From an uncultured bacterium (GTDB lineage: Bacteria; Actinomycetota; Coriobacteriia; Coriobacteriales; Eggerthellaceae), in the NCBI GenBank assembly GCA_905214325.1, contig CAJMLT010000004.1:1-60160 (forward strand): DNA of 60,160 nucleotides, written 5' to 3'. Below are positions 35,275-45,515 of the stretch, piece by piece. Both the position numbers and the translations under genes were made by a program. The number at the start of each line of letters is the position of its first letter. Position 1 is the first letter of the stretch. The notes beneath the pieces were generated by a model, which was given only the letters and a program-made list of their open reading frames with translations, was not told the origin of the DNA and did not search any database.

Positions 35275-38200
35275 ATGTACCATAATCACACAGAACAGAC
35301 CAGGGGGAACCCTTCGCGCATCCATGTAGGAATCGATGTAGGTTCTACGACAACGAAAATCTGCGTTCTCGCCCCCCGGGATCACGACGTCCTGTTTTCC
35401 CGCTACATCCGCCACAACGCACGTCAAGCCCAAAGCGTCGTCGCGATACTGACCGAACTGGACAAGCGCTTCCCCACCTCATCTCTGCGCGTGGCTCTCT
35501 GCGGGTCAGGCGGAAAATCAATCGCCGATGCTCTGGATCTCCCCTATATCCAGGAGGTCGTGGCCAACTCCCTTTCCGTCCGCACTCTACATTCGGCCAC
35601 TCGTTGCGCCATTGAGCTCGGTGGACAGGATGCCAAGATGATTTTCTTCCGACCCGACGAAAACACGCACAAGCTCGCTGTATCCGATATGCGCATGAAC
35701 GGAAGTTGTGCCGGAGGAACCGGGGCCTTCATCGACGAGATAGCCGCGCTCCTGAAGATTCCCGTTGAACATTTCGACGACCTTGCCCGTCAAGGTAAAA
35801 CGATCTACGACATATCCGGACGCTGCGGTGTGTACGCGAAAACCGACATACAACCCCTGCTCAACCAAGGTGTTCCCAAAGCTGATATCGCCCTATCCGC
35901 TTTTCATGCCATAGCGAAACAGACCATCGGAGGCCTCGCTCAAGGTATCACCATAAAAGCTCCGGTCATTTTCGAGGGAGGACCCCTCACTTTCAATCCC
36001 ACTCTCGTACGCGTATTCACCGAGCGACTCATGCTCACACCGGAGCAGACCATCATTCCCGCCCACCCCGAAACCATCGTGGCCTACGGAGCAGCTCTTT
36101 CCCTCTCCGATCTGTTCGCGCAAACCTCAGCCGGCATCGACATCTCCCGCGCACGTGCCTGCCTTGCGAAGATGGCGGGAACGAAACCCGCAGCAGACGC
36201 AAAACGCTTTTTCGCAACGGAGGATGAACGAATCGCCTTCGAGCGACGGCACGCACTTCCTCCCCTCGTTTCACGAAAAGCATCATCGAATCCCAAACGG
36301 ATCCGCGCCTATCTCGGCATAGATTCGGGCAGCACGACCACCAAATTCGCCCTCATCGACGAAGACAAGCACCTCGTCGACGAGTTCTACGCGGTCAACG
36401 AAGGAGAACCTCTCGAAGTCCTCAAAAACGCTCTCGGAGAAATGAACGGGCGCTATCGAAAACGGGGAATCCAACTCGACATCATCGCAGTGGGCACTAC
36501 CGGCTACGGAGAGCTCCTGCTCCACAAGGCTCTCCACGCCGACTTCCATACCGTCGAAACCGTTGCCCATGCTACGGCGGCCACCGAATACCTGCCCGAA
36601 ACCAGCTTCATCTTGGATATCGGCGGGCAGGATATGAAAGCCATCTGGGTTGACGAGGGCATCATCAGCGACATCGTCGTCAACGAAGCATGCTCTTCGG
36701 GATGCGGTTCGTTTCTGGAAAGCTTCGCGTCATCGCTCGGTATCCCCGTTGAAAACATCGCCGACGCCGCCTTCCGATCGGAAAACCCCGCCTCCTTGGG
36801 CAGCCGCTGCACCGTGTTCATGAACAGTAGCATCGTCACCGAACAGAGAAACGGAAAAAAACCCGATGACATCATGGCCGGCCTGTGTCGTTCCATCGTG
36901 GAAAACGTCTTCACCAAAGTGATCCGCATCGCGAACCTCGATGATCTAGGGGATTTCATCGTCGTTCAGGGAGGGACCTTTAAAAACGATGCGGTCCTGC
37001 GTGCACTCGAACAATATTTGGGAAAAGAGGTGACCCGCGCTCCTTACCCCGGGCTTATGGGAGCCATCGGTGTAGCCCTGTTGACGAAACGCCATGTCGA
37101 AGCGACGCAACGGGAAGTTGGCAGGGGCACGCGAACCTTTACCACGAACTTCATAGGCTTCGACGCCCTGCGCGACCTTTCCATCACGCAAGGTGCCGAC
37201 GAGGTCTGCTCCTTCTGCGCCAATCACTGCACGCGCCACCTGATGACCTTTTCCGACGGTGACACATGGATCACGGGCAACCGCTGCCCGAAAGGCGAGA
37301 TCATCGGAGACCCACGCGGCGAAGAACAGCGTGAACGATTACGCGCAATCACCGCGACAGAACAGCGGATACCCAACCTCTTCGCGGAAAGGGAGCGCCT
37401 TCTGTTCAAGGATTATCCTTACCGAAAGCTCATCGAGGAACAAAACATCACCATCGGATTGCCCCGCGTTCTATCGTTTTGGGACACCATGCCTTTCTGG
37501 ACGACTTTTTTCCGCACCTTGGGGTTTTCGGTTCGACTTTCACGTCCCAGCACCCGGGCCATGTTCGAGCGGGGACTCGCCTCGGTTACCTCCGATACCA
37601 TCTGCTTTCCGGCCAAACTCGTACATGGCCACCTCCGTGACCTCGTCGATCAGAAGGTCGACCGCATCTTCATGCCCGTGATCACCACCGTCGAATCGGA
37701 GAACACGGAGCAAACCAGCGAGTCAATGTGTGCGGTAGTGAAGGGCTACCCTTTGGTCATACGCAACTCCGACAATCCCGAAGAGTACGGCGATGTCGTA
37801 TTCGATGACCCACTGTTCCATTGGTATGACGAACGCGACCGCGAAACACAGATCATCCGCTACATGGAAGAGACCTTCCAAATCGACGCTAACACCACCC
37901 GCGAAGCCCTCCTTCAGGCCGATCGGGCGCAGGATTCCTTCCGTACCACCTTGATACAGCGGGGCAACACCGTCCGCGAAGAAGCTCGGAAAAACGGCAC
38001 CTACGCGGTTGTCTTGGCTTCGCGGCCCTACCATAACGACCCCCTGATCAACCACGATCTCGCGACCCTGTTCACCGACAGAGGTATAGCCGTGCTCACC
38101 CCCGATGCCGTGGACGACATCAACGAGGTGGATTTGAGTTGCAGTCGTCTTGATATCGTCAATAACTTCCATGCCCGCATGCTCTCTGCAGCCCTGATAG

Positions 38201-39789
38201 CCGCACGCGATCCCCATCTCGAATATGCCCAGATCGTGAGCTTCGGATGCGGACATGATGCCTACCTTTCCGACGAGATCGTCCGTCTCATGAAGGAGGT
38301 GTCGGGAAAAACACCGCTCATCCTGAAAGTGGATGAGAGCGATGCCCGTGGCCCCCTGCGCATACGCGTGCGCTCCTTCGTCGAAACGATCGGCATGAAA
38401 CGGGAGCGCCGAAAACAAACGACCACCTCTGAACCACACCGCGAACCCGACGACCCCTATCCCGTCAAATACGACAAAAGAGACCGCCACGAAAAGATCG
38501 TACTGGTTCCCAACACCTCACACGCCTTCTGTCGCCTCATGAGTGCCGCCTTCGTCAAGCAGGGTATACGCGCCGAACCTCTCGATGTCGGTCGGGAAGA
38601 GGCCATCCGTCTGGGAAAGAAATACGTCCACAACGACATCTGTTTCCCGGCGCAGATGACCATCGGCGAAGCGTTGGCGGCGCTGGAAAGCGGAACGTAT
38701 GACGACAAGGAAGTGGCCATCGGCACCGGCAAGTATCTGGGAGACTGCCGCCTGACCCACTACGGAGCGCTTCTGCGCAAGGCTCTCGACGATGCGGGCT
38801 ACGCCCATGTCCCCATCATCACCAACGACGACGTGGATTCGCATAACCTCCACCCCGGCTTCAAGCTCAGCACGCTTTCCGCGGCGCGTATCGCACTCGT
38901 GCTACCCATGATCGATGCGCTTGAGGAGCTTCTCCGCAAGATACGCCCCTACGAGGCGCATTCCGGCGACACCGATCGGGCGTTCGAACGTGCGCTCGAC
39001 GAGGTGATCGAAGGGCTGGAAAAGCACGGAGTCCATGGCGCCGTACGGGGCTTCAAGCGGGCTATCGGAGAAATGAACTCCGTCGACTACGACCGTTCAC
39101 ACCCGAAACCGAGCGTCCTCATCGTGGGGGAATACCTTCTCAACTTTCACCCGGGAGCGAATCACGACATAGAATCCTACCTCGAGGACAACGGGTTAGA
39201 AATCATCGAAGCGCGCATGAGCGACGTCATCCGCAAGACCTACTTCTACAAAGATGCCCAGATCAGGGAATTCGGGATAGCCAAACCTCCGGCGGAAAAA
39301 ATGTGGTACCGCGTGGCTAACCGTCTTTTCGAAATCGCCCATGACATCACCGATCACCTAGCGGCGAAGCATCCCCTCTATACTCCGGTCTGCCGCATGC
39401 CGGAGCTGGTTCGGGAAAGCGACCCCGTGATCCATCACACCTTCGATGCCGGAGAAGGCGTGCTCATACCGGCTGAAATACTCCATCACGGCAAACACGG
39501 ATGTCGGTCATTCATCATCCTACAACCCTTCGGCTGCTTACCCAATCACGTCTGTGGACGCGGCGTCGTCAAAAAGCTCAAGGAAATATATCCCGACGCA
39601 CATATACTCTCGCTCGATTACGACCCCGATGTCAGCTTCGCAAACATCGAAAATCGACTGCAGATGCTCATCATGAATGCGCACGACAAAGACCGGGAGC
39701 CCTTCACCGATCCCATTCCATACCACGATATAATGAACGACGCACAGGCCGCTTCGATGAAGCGCAAGCCTTCGCCTCATGTTGCATAA
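35275..39789 (+). CDS. Giant 2-hydroxyacyl-CoA dehydratase activase-type protein
   Basis: A 1504-residue protein; I chose the ATG at 35275 with AGAGGT just upstream, over a frame open to 35221. It contains two BadF/HgdC-type ATPase domains (HVGIDVGSTTTK near residue 18, YLGIDSGSTTTK near 345) with the cluster-binding cysteines (NGSCAGGTGAF; CSSGCGSF). After a CSFCANHCTRHL motif comes a DUF2229-like region (IGLPRVLSFWDTMPFWTTFF, TSDTICFPAKLVHGH), then a dehydratase-subunit-like C-terminal part. Such giant proteins are common in anaerobic Clostridia and Coriobacteriia, and use ATP to drive electrons at a [4Fe-4S] cluster for radical dehydration or a related reduction. The substrate is unknown. 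TATAAT at 35229-35234 is a likely -10 element. A TetR gene follows at 11 bp. Confidence 0.9.
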   Translation: MYHNHTEQTRGNPSRIHVGIDVGSTTTKICVLAPRDHDVLFSRYIRHNARQAQSVVAILTELDKRFPTSSLRVALCGSGGKSIADALDLPYIQEVVANSLSVRTLHSATRCAIELGGQDAKMIFFRPDENTHKLAVSDMRMNGSCAGGTGAFIDEIAALLKIPVEHFDDLARQGKTIYDISGRCGVYAKTDIQPLLNQGVPKADIALSAFHAIAKQTIGGLAQGITIKAPVIFEGGPLTFNPTLVRVFTERLMLTPEQTIIPAHPETIVAYGAALSLSDLFAQTSAGIDISRARACLAKMAGTKPAADAKRFFATEDERIAFERRHALPPLVSRKASSNPKRIRAYLGIDSGSTTTKFALIDEDKHLVDEFYAVNEGEPLEVLKNALGEMNGRYRKRGIQLDIIAVGTTGYGELLLHKALHADFHTVETVAHATAATEYLPETSFILDIGGQDMKAIWVDEGIISDIVVNEACSSGCGSFLESFASSLGIPVENIADAAFRSENPASLGSRCTVFMNSSIVTEQRNGKKPDDIMAGLCRSIVENVFTKVIRIANLDDLGDFIVVQGGTFKNDAVLRALEQYLGKEVTRAPYPGLMGAIGVALLTKRHVEATQREVGRGTRTFTTNFIGFDALRDLSITQGADEVCSFCANHCTRHLMTFSDGDTWITGNRCPKGEIIGDPRGEEQRERLRAITATEQRIPNLFAERERLLFKDYPYRKLIEEQNITIGLPRVLSFWDTMPFWTTFFRTLGFSVRLSRPSTRAMFERGLASVTSDTICFPAKLVHGHLRDLVDQKVDRIFMPVITTVESENTEQTSESMCAVVKGYPLVIRNSDNPEEYGDVVFDDPLFHWYDERDRETQIIRYMEETFQIDANTTREALLQADRAQDSFRTTLIQRGNTVREEARKNGTYAVVLASRPYHNDPLINHDLATLFTDRGIAVLTPDAVDDINEVDLSCSRLDIVNNFHARMLSAALIAARDPHLEYAQIVSFGCGHDAYLSDEIVRLMKEVSGKTPLILKVDESDARGPLRIRVRSFVETIGMKRERRKQTTTSEPHREPDDPYPVKYDKRDRHEKIVLVPNTSHAFCRLMSAAFVKQGIRAEPLDVGREEAIRLGKKYVHNDICFPAQMTIGEALAALESGTYDDKEVAIGTGKYLGDCRLTHYGALLRKALDDAGYAHVPIITNDDVDSHNLHPGFKLSTLSAARIALVLPMIDALEELLRKIRPYEAHSGDTDRAFERALDEVIEGLEKHGVHGAVRGFKRAIGEMNSVDYDRSHPKPSVLIVGEYLLNFHPGANHDIESYLEDNGLEIIEARMSDVIRKTYFYKDAQIREFGIAKPPAEKMWYRVANRLFEIAHDITDHLAAKHPLYTPVCRMPELVRESDPVIHHTFDAGEGVLIPAEILHHGKHGCRSFIILQPFGCLPNHVCGRGVVKKLKEIYPDAHILSLDYDPDVSFANIENRLQMLIMNAHDKDREPFTDPIPYHDIMNDAQAASMKRKPSPHVA

Positions 39790-39800
39790 GGAGCGAACCC

Positions 39801-40553
39801 TTGGGAAGACCGAAGAAGAATTCCGCTATCCCCAGTGCCAGAAAGCGCCTGATCGACGCATTCTGGCACCTCTTGGAAACGCACCAACTCCATGACATAA
39901 CGGTTGGCATGGTCGCCGGCACCGCCCACTGCAACCGTGGTACGTTCTACTATCACTATGCCGACATCGACGAACTGCTCGCCTGCGCTCTGCAAGAAGA
40001 ATTCTCCGGCGAATATTCCCTCCCCAACGAAATCTTTCTCATCGTATCCGGAGTCAACAAGGACTTCCTCGACGACCCCACCATCAACGAGCGTATAGCC
40101 CGCATCTCACTCGTCATGGAAAAGGGCGGTAGCGACGTCGTCGATGCCTACATCAAGACGATGGTCGTCGACATGTGGAAAGCGGTGCTTTGTTTCGACG
40201 GCGCTCCTCTCGCACCGGAAACACGCATCGTCATCGAGTATGCCGTCAACGGTATCATCGGCGTCATCACCTATAAGGCGAAATTCGATCGAGACAACAC
40301 CACCTGCGACGAGGCCCTCGCCCGCTTCATGCGTAAGAACTCCCTCTTCCTGATTTCACGTATAAGCGAAGCTCAGGGCATATCCCGCAAGGAAGTTCTC
40401 TCCCGATTGCAAACGGTCGGCTCGTTCATGAATCTACCCAAGGAAAACCATCCCGAAGAAGGTAGCCGCGACGCCGCACCATCATTGCGTGAGCTGACCG
40501 AAGTTGCCTCTCCTTTGGGTTCTTCGGGCGTGCGCTATACTGTCACCCAATGA
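39801..40553 (+). CDS. TetR-family regulator downstream of the activase-type gene
   Basis: The start is the TTG at 39801, eight bases after AAGGAG, 11 bp behind the activase stop; earlier in-frame ATGs would overlap that gene heavily. The 250-residue protein begins with GRPKKNSAIPSARKRLID and a TetR helix-turn-helix (HDITVGMVAGTAHCNRGTFYYHY). The ligand-binding half is longer than usual, with a Ser/Glu-rich C-terminal extension of about 40 residues. It is co-transcribed with the activase gene and may control it; an imperfect ACAA-CATT-TTGT palindrome at 35213-35224 near the -10 element is a possible operator. Confidence 0.8.
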   Translation: MGRPKKNSAIPSARKRLIDAFWHLLETHQLHDITVGMVAGTAHCNRGTFYYHYADIDELLACALQEEFSGEYSLPNEIFLIVSGVNKDFLDDPTINERIARISLVMEKGGSDVVDAYIKTMVVDMWKAVLCFDGAPLAPETRIVIEYAVNGIIGVITYKAKFDRDNTTCDEALARFMRKNSLFLISRISEAQGISRKEVLSRLQTVGSFMNLPKENHPEEGSRDAAPSLRELTEVASPLGSSGVRYTVTQ

Positions 40554-40635
40554 TGATACTTCGTTTTCACCCTTCCCATCAGCGGATCAGAGGCGCATAG
40601 CCCTCGGAGGGGAAGCGAAGCGGGAAGGGGTAGCC

Positions 40636-41574
40636 ATGCGCTACATCTTGGATAACGGTTCCCTCATCGAAGAGGAGTCGGGGGCACAGGACGGCCCCTC
40701 TCACCCCTCCGATCGTCCACCGATCGTCGAGACGGTGTCTCTCGGGCAATTCCACGCCTCTTCGGCATTACCGGCGCTCATCGACTTCGTAACCGAAAGC
40801 CTGCAGAATGCACGCATCTGCAAAGCGGAGGCGACAAGCGAGGGCGTATACGGCATCCTCGTCATTCCCGATGAGCAAGACATCATTCACAGAAGCCATC
40901 GTCTGGCATTCCACCTGAGTGAAGACCATCTCACCTTCATCGAAGATGGAACCTTCGCCCAGGACATGCTCGTCCGGCTCAGCACGCTCCCCACCGGCCC
41001 CATCGACTCGTTGAGTCACTGCCTTTACTCCTTCATTTCCCTTACCATCGATCAAGACAGCGACTATCTTCATTCCTACGAAAACCACATGGAACAGATT
41101 GAGGAATCCATCCTCGATTCCGTATCGTCTTCCATGAACCGCAGTATTCTGACCATACGAAGACAGTTGGTCGTGCTCGCCTCCTACTACGACAGCCTCT
41201 CGGATATGATGGATGCCCTCACCGAAAACCCCCTGTTCACCCTTTCGGGTGCGCAACGACGTCTGTTCCGTTCGCTTTCCCACCGCGCGGACCGCCTGCT
41301 GTCCACTACCCAATCACTCAAGGAATACAGCCTCACGCTACGCGAGCTCTATCAGGCGCAGATAGACCTCCGTCAGAACCAAACCATGAAGTTTCTCACC
41401 GTGGTGACCACGGTGTTTCTCCCCCTCACCCTCATAGCCGGTTGGTACGGAATGAACTTTTCGAACATGCCTGCCCTGAACAGTTCTTTCGGCTACCCCA
41501 TAATCATCGCCGTCTGCATCGTTATCGTCATCATGGAAGTGATCTTGTTCATCCGCAAGGGATGGTTCAAGTAG
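40636..41574 (+). CDS. CorA-like Mg2+/divalent cation transporter
   Basis: GGAAGGGG lies before the ATG at 40636, giving 312 residues; the frame open upstream to 40504 lacks a ribosome site. The protein has a soluble alpha/beta N-terminal domain, a long helical stalk (about 190-250), and two C-terminal membrane helices joined by the loop containing GMN (WYGMNFSNMP, about 275-285), the CorA signature that forms the selectivity filter. It is expected to be a pentameric channel for Mg2+ or a similar ion in the cytoplasmic membrane. It ends at a strong bidirectional terminator. Any functional link with the upstream TetR gene (82 bp) is uncertain. Confidence 0.9.
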   Translation: MRYILDNGSLIEEESGAQDGPSHPSDRPPIVETVSLGQFHASSALPALIDFVTESLQNARICKAEATSEGVYGILVIPDEQDIIHRSHRLAFHLSEDHLTFIEDGTFAQDMLVRLSTLPTGPIDSLSHCLYSFISLTIDQDSDYLHSYENHMEQIEESILDSVSSSMNRSILTIRRQLVVLASYYDSLSDMMDALTENPLFTLSGAQRRLFRSLSHRADRLLSTTQSLKEYSLTLRELYQAQIDLRQNQTMKFLTVVTTVFLPLTLIAGWYGMNFSNMPALNSSFGYPIIIAVCIVIVIMEVILFIRKGWFK

Positions 41575-41594
41575 CCTAGCCGTACTCGACGAAA

Positions 41595-41631
41595 AACGGC
41601 TTCGGATGCCTGATCGACATCCGAAGCCGTT
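41595..41631. terminator. Bidirectional terminator between CorA and the Bce-like permease
   Basis: Arms 41595-41608 and 41618-41631 are perfect 14-bp complements with a 9-nt loop. On the minus strand a T-run (AAAAA at 41592-41596) follows, which suits the minus-strand permease gene; the plus-strand side has only TATA. Confidence 0.85.
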
Positions 41632-41715
41632 ATAGGAAAGTTTGCCCGTCGCCCGTAGTCGACGGATGACGATATCACCACGTGCGCCATGCGCGGGGCG
41701 CACGGATCACCGAAC

Positions 41716-43785
41716 TCAGTGGTCGTCTCTTCGTATCATATTGCGGGCACACAGATAGGTTATGGCGAAATAGGTTCCATACACCAACAGGAACACGCCC
41801 GCCGTGATGAAGGCCATCTGCCCGATATCGAGATGCCCGAAAAACGACACCACGCTCACTACGGAATTCATCGCACACACCGAATGGGCGACACCCAACA
41901 GCAGCGGGAACAGAAACGCGATGAGAATCTGCTTGAACAGCGCTCCATCTATCATGCGCGGCGTGGCACCCAGCTTGTGGAGAAGACGGTAGCGCCTGAC
42001 ATTGTCCGACACTCCGGTCAGCTGCTGGATAGCCAGGATAGCAGCGCAGGCCACCACCAGCACGAACCCGATATAGATAGCCAGATAGCTCACCACCGTA
42101 GACAGCCCGACACCTTGGTCATACACCTCCTGTTTGGTCATGTACGTGGAGAAAAGCCTGTCTTCTCCCTCATCGGAGAAAGTGGAGAATATCGAGTGCA
42201 TCATGTCTTGCCAAGGCTCTTCGGCACCGGCATCGACATACTGCACGTTGAGCTTGGAAATCGTACAATGAGCATCCGTGGGAATCACTTCGTCATTGAC
42301 CACCAGAAGTCCGACCTGCATCGGGATGGACGTGGTCTCCAGACAGGTGGTGTCAAGCTCCCCTCTCAGGTGAATCGGGCTTCCGAACACCTCCAGCGTC
42401 GTGGGGTTGCGTAATACGGAACGAAGATAGTCCTCGACCACATTCGCATCGGCGCTGATCATCCCCTCGTTTTGGCCGAGAGTGATCGGCTCGTGTCCGG
42501 CAAGTTCGAGCGCGCGGTTATACTGGGACAGCTTGACCATCCCCAAAGGTTGCTCCTGATAAACATCGTTTACCGAAGAGTTGTAGGATGACAGTGGTTT
42601 TTCGGCCAGAGCATCCAGATCACCGAAGGTGACGGTCGACGCATACGTGTCGATCTGAGCCGACTCCCTCACCAGGGAATCCCACGAAGTGCTTCCCCTC
42701 TTCTGTGCCTCCTCGCTCAAGGCGCGGGCCATGTCGAAGTCGCCGCCCTGATCCGGCGAATCGTCTGCACGTACTTCGGCATCGGAATGATAAGACGTCA
42801 CCGTAGCGCTGTAGCGCGTCTGCTGATCGTATCCGCTCTGCAGGGCATTGCAGATGCCGATACCACCACATACGCTGGTGATCGCTAAAAACAACGTCAT
42901 GCAGATAACACTCATCGACACGAACGACGAATTGATACGGGAAGCGACCTGACGCAAGGTGAACATGTTGAGCCCACGGAAGTAGATCGGCTTGATCATC
43001 TGGATCAAACGCAGCAAAAACCCCGAAAGCGAATAGAAGAACAACAGTGTACCCACGCAAACCAACACCGTGGAAAGAAGGAAACGCTCATTGACCACCA
43101 AACCGTTTTCCAGCAGAAGATAATAGGCGCAGGCGATGAGGGCGCAGGAAACGATGAACAGCACGAATGCCAAAGGAAGATTGCGCAGCTTCATGTCGTC
43201 GTTTTTACGTTCGTTCAAGATGAGGTCGATCAATTTGGCACGCATGACGTAACCGACGTTAAAGAACAGCGCCACAACGAAGATTGCAAGAAACACCAAC
43301 GCGGTCTTCACCGCCACCTCGGGAACGAACAGCAAGGAGAATCCGGGGATTTCGGCCACGAAAAGTGCAGCGGTCACCTGCATCAATACCTGCGAAAGCA
43401 CAAACCCCAACAACAATCCGATGGCAAGCGAGACCGCACCGACGAACAACGTCTCCACCAGCGTGATACGCAGCACCGTCGACTTGGGCATGCCCAACAG
43501 CAGGTAGACGGCGAATTCACGATTGCGCCGCTTGATCAGAAATCGACTGGCGTATATCACCAGAAATGCCAGAATAAATGCGATGAAAACGGAAACACCG
43601 TCGATCAACACGCCCAGAAGCTCGATGATATTCCCTTGGGCTTTGCTCAGTTGAATGGCCGTCTCCTGCACGGTAATGGTATTGAAAGCGTAAAACACCG
43701 CGACGCCGAACATCAACGTGAAGAAGTAGATCGCGAAATCCTTATACGAACGCTTCACGTTCGCAAGGGCGAGTTTAACAATCAC
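41716..43785 (-). CDS. FtsX-like permease of a Bce-type ABC transporter
   Basis: I chose the GTG at 43785, six bases after AGGAAGGAGA, giving 689 residues and an 11-bp overlap with the ATPase gene; the longer frame to 43851 lies within that gene. The start reads KLALANVKRSYKDFAIYFFTLMFGVAVFY, typical of BceB permeases. There are ten predicted membrane helices, with a large extracellular domain of about 230 residues between helices 7 and 8, as in BceB. These transporters bind peptide antibiotics and recognise them with a two-component partner. Here the two-component genes are divergently placed just upstream. Confidence 0.9.
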   Translation of the reverse strand: MIVKLALANVKRSYKDFAIYFFTLMFGVAVFYAFNTITVQETAIQLSKAQGNIIELLGVLIDGVSVFIAFILAFLVIYASRFLIKRRNREFAVYLLLGMPKSTVLRITLVETLFVGAVSLAIGLLLGFVLSQVLMQVTAALFVAEIPGFSLLFVPEVAVKTALVFLAIFVVALFFNVGYVMRAKLIDLILNERKNDDMKLRNLPLAFVLFIVSCALIACAYYLLLENGLVVNERFLLSTVLVCVGTLLFFYSLSGFLLRLIQMIKPIYFRGLNMFTLRQVASRINSSFVSMSVICMTLFLAITSVCGGIGICNALQSGYDQQTRYSATVTSYHSDAEVRADDSPDQGGDFDMARALSEEAQKRGSTSWDSLVRESAQIDTYASTVTFGDLDALAEKPLSSYNSSVNDVYQEQPLGMVKLSQYNRALELAGHEPITLGQNEGMISADANVVEDYLRSVLRNPTTLEVFGSPIHLRGELDTTCLETTSIPMQVGLLVVNDEVIPTDAHCTISKLNVQYVDAGAEEPWQDMMHSIFSTFSDEGEDRLFSTYMTKQEVYDQGVGLSTVVSYLAIYIGFVLVVACAAILAIQQLTGVSDNVRRYRLLHKLGATPRMIDGALFKQILIAFLFPLLLGVAHSVCAMNSVVSVVSFFGHLDIGQMAFITAGVFLLVYGTYFAITYLCARNMIRRDDH

Positions 43786-44566
43786 GGGAATCTCCTTCCT
43801 CGAGGCGCGTCGTCGCATTGACGATGCGGGCGAAAAACGCCTTGCGATCATCTTCGCCCTTGCTCATCTGACCCCACAGGCGCCCATCTCGGATGAATAC
43901 GATACGATCGCAATAGCTTGCGACGGAAGCATCATGGGTAACCGTGAGGATGGTTGCACCCATATCGTTGAGAAAGCAGAAGGCATCCAGCAGATCCTTG
44001 GCGGACTTGGAGTCGAGAGCACCCGTAGGCTCATCGGCCAACACGAGATGCGGCTTGGTGATGACGGCGCGCGCGGCGGCGGCACGTTGCTTCTGGCCAC
44101 CCGATATCTCATAAGGATAACGATCGAGCGTCTCCGCAATGGAAAGACGCGCGGCCAGTGATTCCACCTGCGTAACGATCTGCGAGGCGGGAACGCGGGA
44201 TATGGTGAGCGCAAGCGCTATATTCTCCCTCACCGTCAACGTGTCGAGAAGATTGGAGTCCTGAAAAACAAAGCCCAACTCCTCTCGGCGAAACCGCGCC
44301 AGATCCTTCGACGCGAGTCGCGTGATATCGTTACCACCCACCAGAATGCGCCCGCTGGTGGGTGTGTCGATGGTGGCTATACAGTTCAAAAGCGTCGACT
44401 TACCCGAACCCGAGGGGCCCATGATGCCGATGAACTCACCTTTATCGACGAAAAAATTCACATGATCGAGCGCCCGGGTAAGATTGGCCTCATGGTGTTT
44501 TCTCCCCTTGCCCGTAGCCCCATAGCATTTCGACACATCACATACTTCCAAGATTTTCTCGCCCAT
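43775..44566 (-). CDS. ABC transporter ATP-binding protein, Bce type
   Basis: Three ATGs in a row (44572, 44569, 44566) follow AAAGGA; the third has the best spacing. The 263-residue ATPase has Walker A GPSGSGKST, Q-loop VFQDSNLLD, signature ISGGQKQRAAAARA, Walker B LVLADEPTGALDSKSA and the switch His (VTHD). This LolD/BceA-type family energises FtsX-like permeases, here the overlapping downstream gene. The presence of a two-component system on the other side of a 202-bp divergent region suggests a peptide-antibiotic sensing and resistance unit. Confidence 0.95.
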   Translation of the reverse strand: MGEKILEVCDVSKCYGATGKGRKHHEANLTRALDHVNFFVDKGEFIGIMGPSGSGKSTLLNCIATIDTPTSGRILVGGNDITRLASKDLARFRREELGFVFQDSNLLDTLTVRENIALALTISRVPASQIVTQVESLAARLSIAETLDRYPYEISGGQKQRAAAARAVITKPHLVLADEPTGALDSKSAKDLLDAFCFLNDMGATILTVTHDASVASYCDRIVFIRDGRLWGQMSKGEDDRKAFFARIVNATTRLEEGDSRDC

Positions 44567-44768
44567 CATCATTCCTTTCCCAGGCTTGAAACACTGTTTC
44601 GTATACGACGTGGACCGTCTGCGGTATTCGGGTCGAAGCGGCGGATCGCATCATCACCACAACCGCCGCCGAAGCGGGGTCCACGCATCTTCGATTCAGT
44701 ATGGAAGGGCGGCTTTAAGCCCAGCTGTCGTGCACCTTACTTTTTCCTGACTTTTCGTTTTCACGAAG

Positions 44769-45515
44769 ATGACGTCTGTCGAAACGTGCTTAAATAACGC
44801 TATGACACACGACCCCCTACAGACCAAACGCATCCTCCTCGTCGATGACGAGCCGGAACTGATCGATCTTCTTCACACCATTCTCGAAAGTGAAGGGTTC
44901 ACCGAACTCGCATCGGCCCATGATGTTTCAAGCGCACTGCAACTGTGCCAGGACGAAACCTTCGATCTCGCCATTCTCGACGTATCACTACCCGATGGTG
45001 ACGGTTTTGCACTCTGTACCTTTCTGCGACAACTGACCTCGCCGAAATCGCTCCCGGTCATCTTCCTCACCGCGCGGGACGAAACGGCCGACCGGCTGAC
45101 GGGGCTCCGTTCGGGTGCCGACGACTACATCACCAAGCCCTTCTCCCCTCAGGAACTCATCCTGCGTATATATGCCATCCTGCGTCGCTGCTACCCCGAC
45201 GCGACGCCCTACCTCGAACTGGCCCACTGCAGAATAGATCTGGAAAACGTCGAAGTCATCCGCGACGACGGGCGCTCGCTCTACCTCACGGCCAAAGAAC
45301 ATGCTCTCGTGGCCGTACTCTCCCACAACGCGAACCGCATCGTCACCACCGACAGACTCTGCGAAGAATGCTGGGGGACTTCGTTTGGTTACGAACAAAC
45401 GCTCATGACCCACATCCGCCGCATCAGGGAAAAGATCGAGAAGGATCCCTCCAATCCCTGTTCGTTGATCACGGTAAAAGGACTCGGCTATAAGCTCATG
45501 GTCGGGAAAGGATGA
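44769..45515 (+). CDS. OmpR-family response regulator
   Basis: Either the ATG at 44769 or one at 44802 starts it; neither has a good ribosome site, so it could be leaderless. Counting from the second start, the receiver domain has DD at 21-22 in the LLVDDEP segment, the phospho-acceptor Asp in LAILDVSLPDGDG, T in LTARDE and K in YITKPF. The C-terminal winged helix is the OmpR/PhoB type (SLYLTAKEHALVAVLS, MTHIRRIREKIEKDP, VKGLGYKL). It overlaps the kinase gene by 4 bp. The divergent Bce-like transporter genes are the likeliest targets. Confidence 0.95.
   Translation: MTSVETCLNNAMTHDPLQTKRILLVDDEPELIDLLHTILESEGFTELASAHDVSSALQLCQDETFDLAILDVSLPDGDGFALCTFLRQLTSPKSLPVIFLTARDETADRLTGLRSGADDYITKPFSPQELILRIYAILRRCYPDATPYLELAHCRIDLENVEVIRDDGRSLYLTAKEHALVAVLSHNANRIVTTDRLCEECWGTSFGYEQTLMTHIRRIREKIEKDPSNPCSLITVKGLGYKLMVGKG

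Noticed and set aside
35893..38853. Long minus-strand frames inside the giant activase gene
   Set aside because: They follow from the codon bias of the plus-strand gene and lack starts with ribosome sites.
41716..43851. ATG at 43851 as the start of the Bce-like permease
   Set aside because: It would extend 22 codons into the ATPase gene; the GTG at 43785 has a clear ribosome site and gives the usual family N-terminus.
44573..44801. Riboswitch or attenuator in the divergent region before the response regulator
   Set aside because: Apart from short GC-rich repeats, no conserved RNA fold or terminator/anti-terminator pair could be seen.
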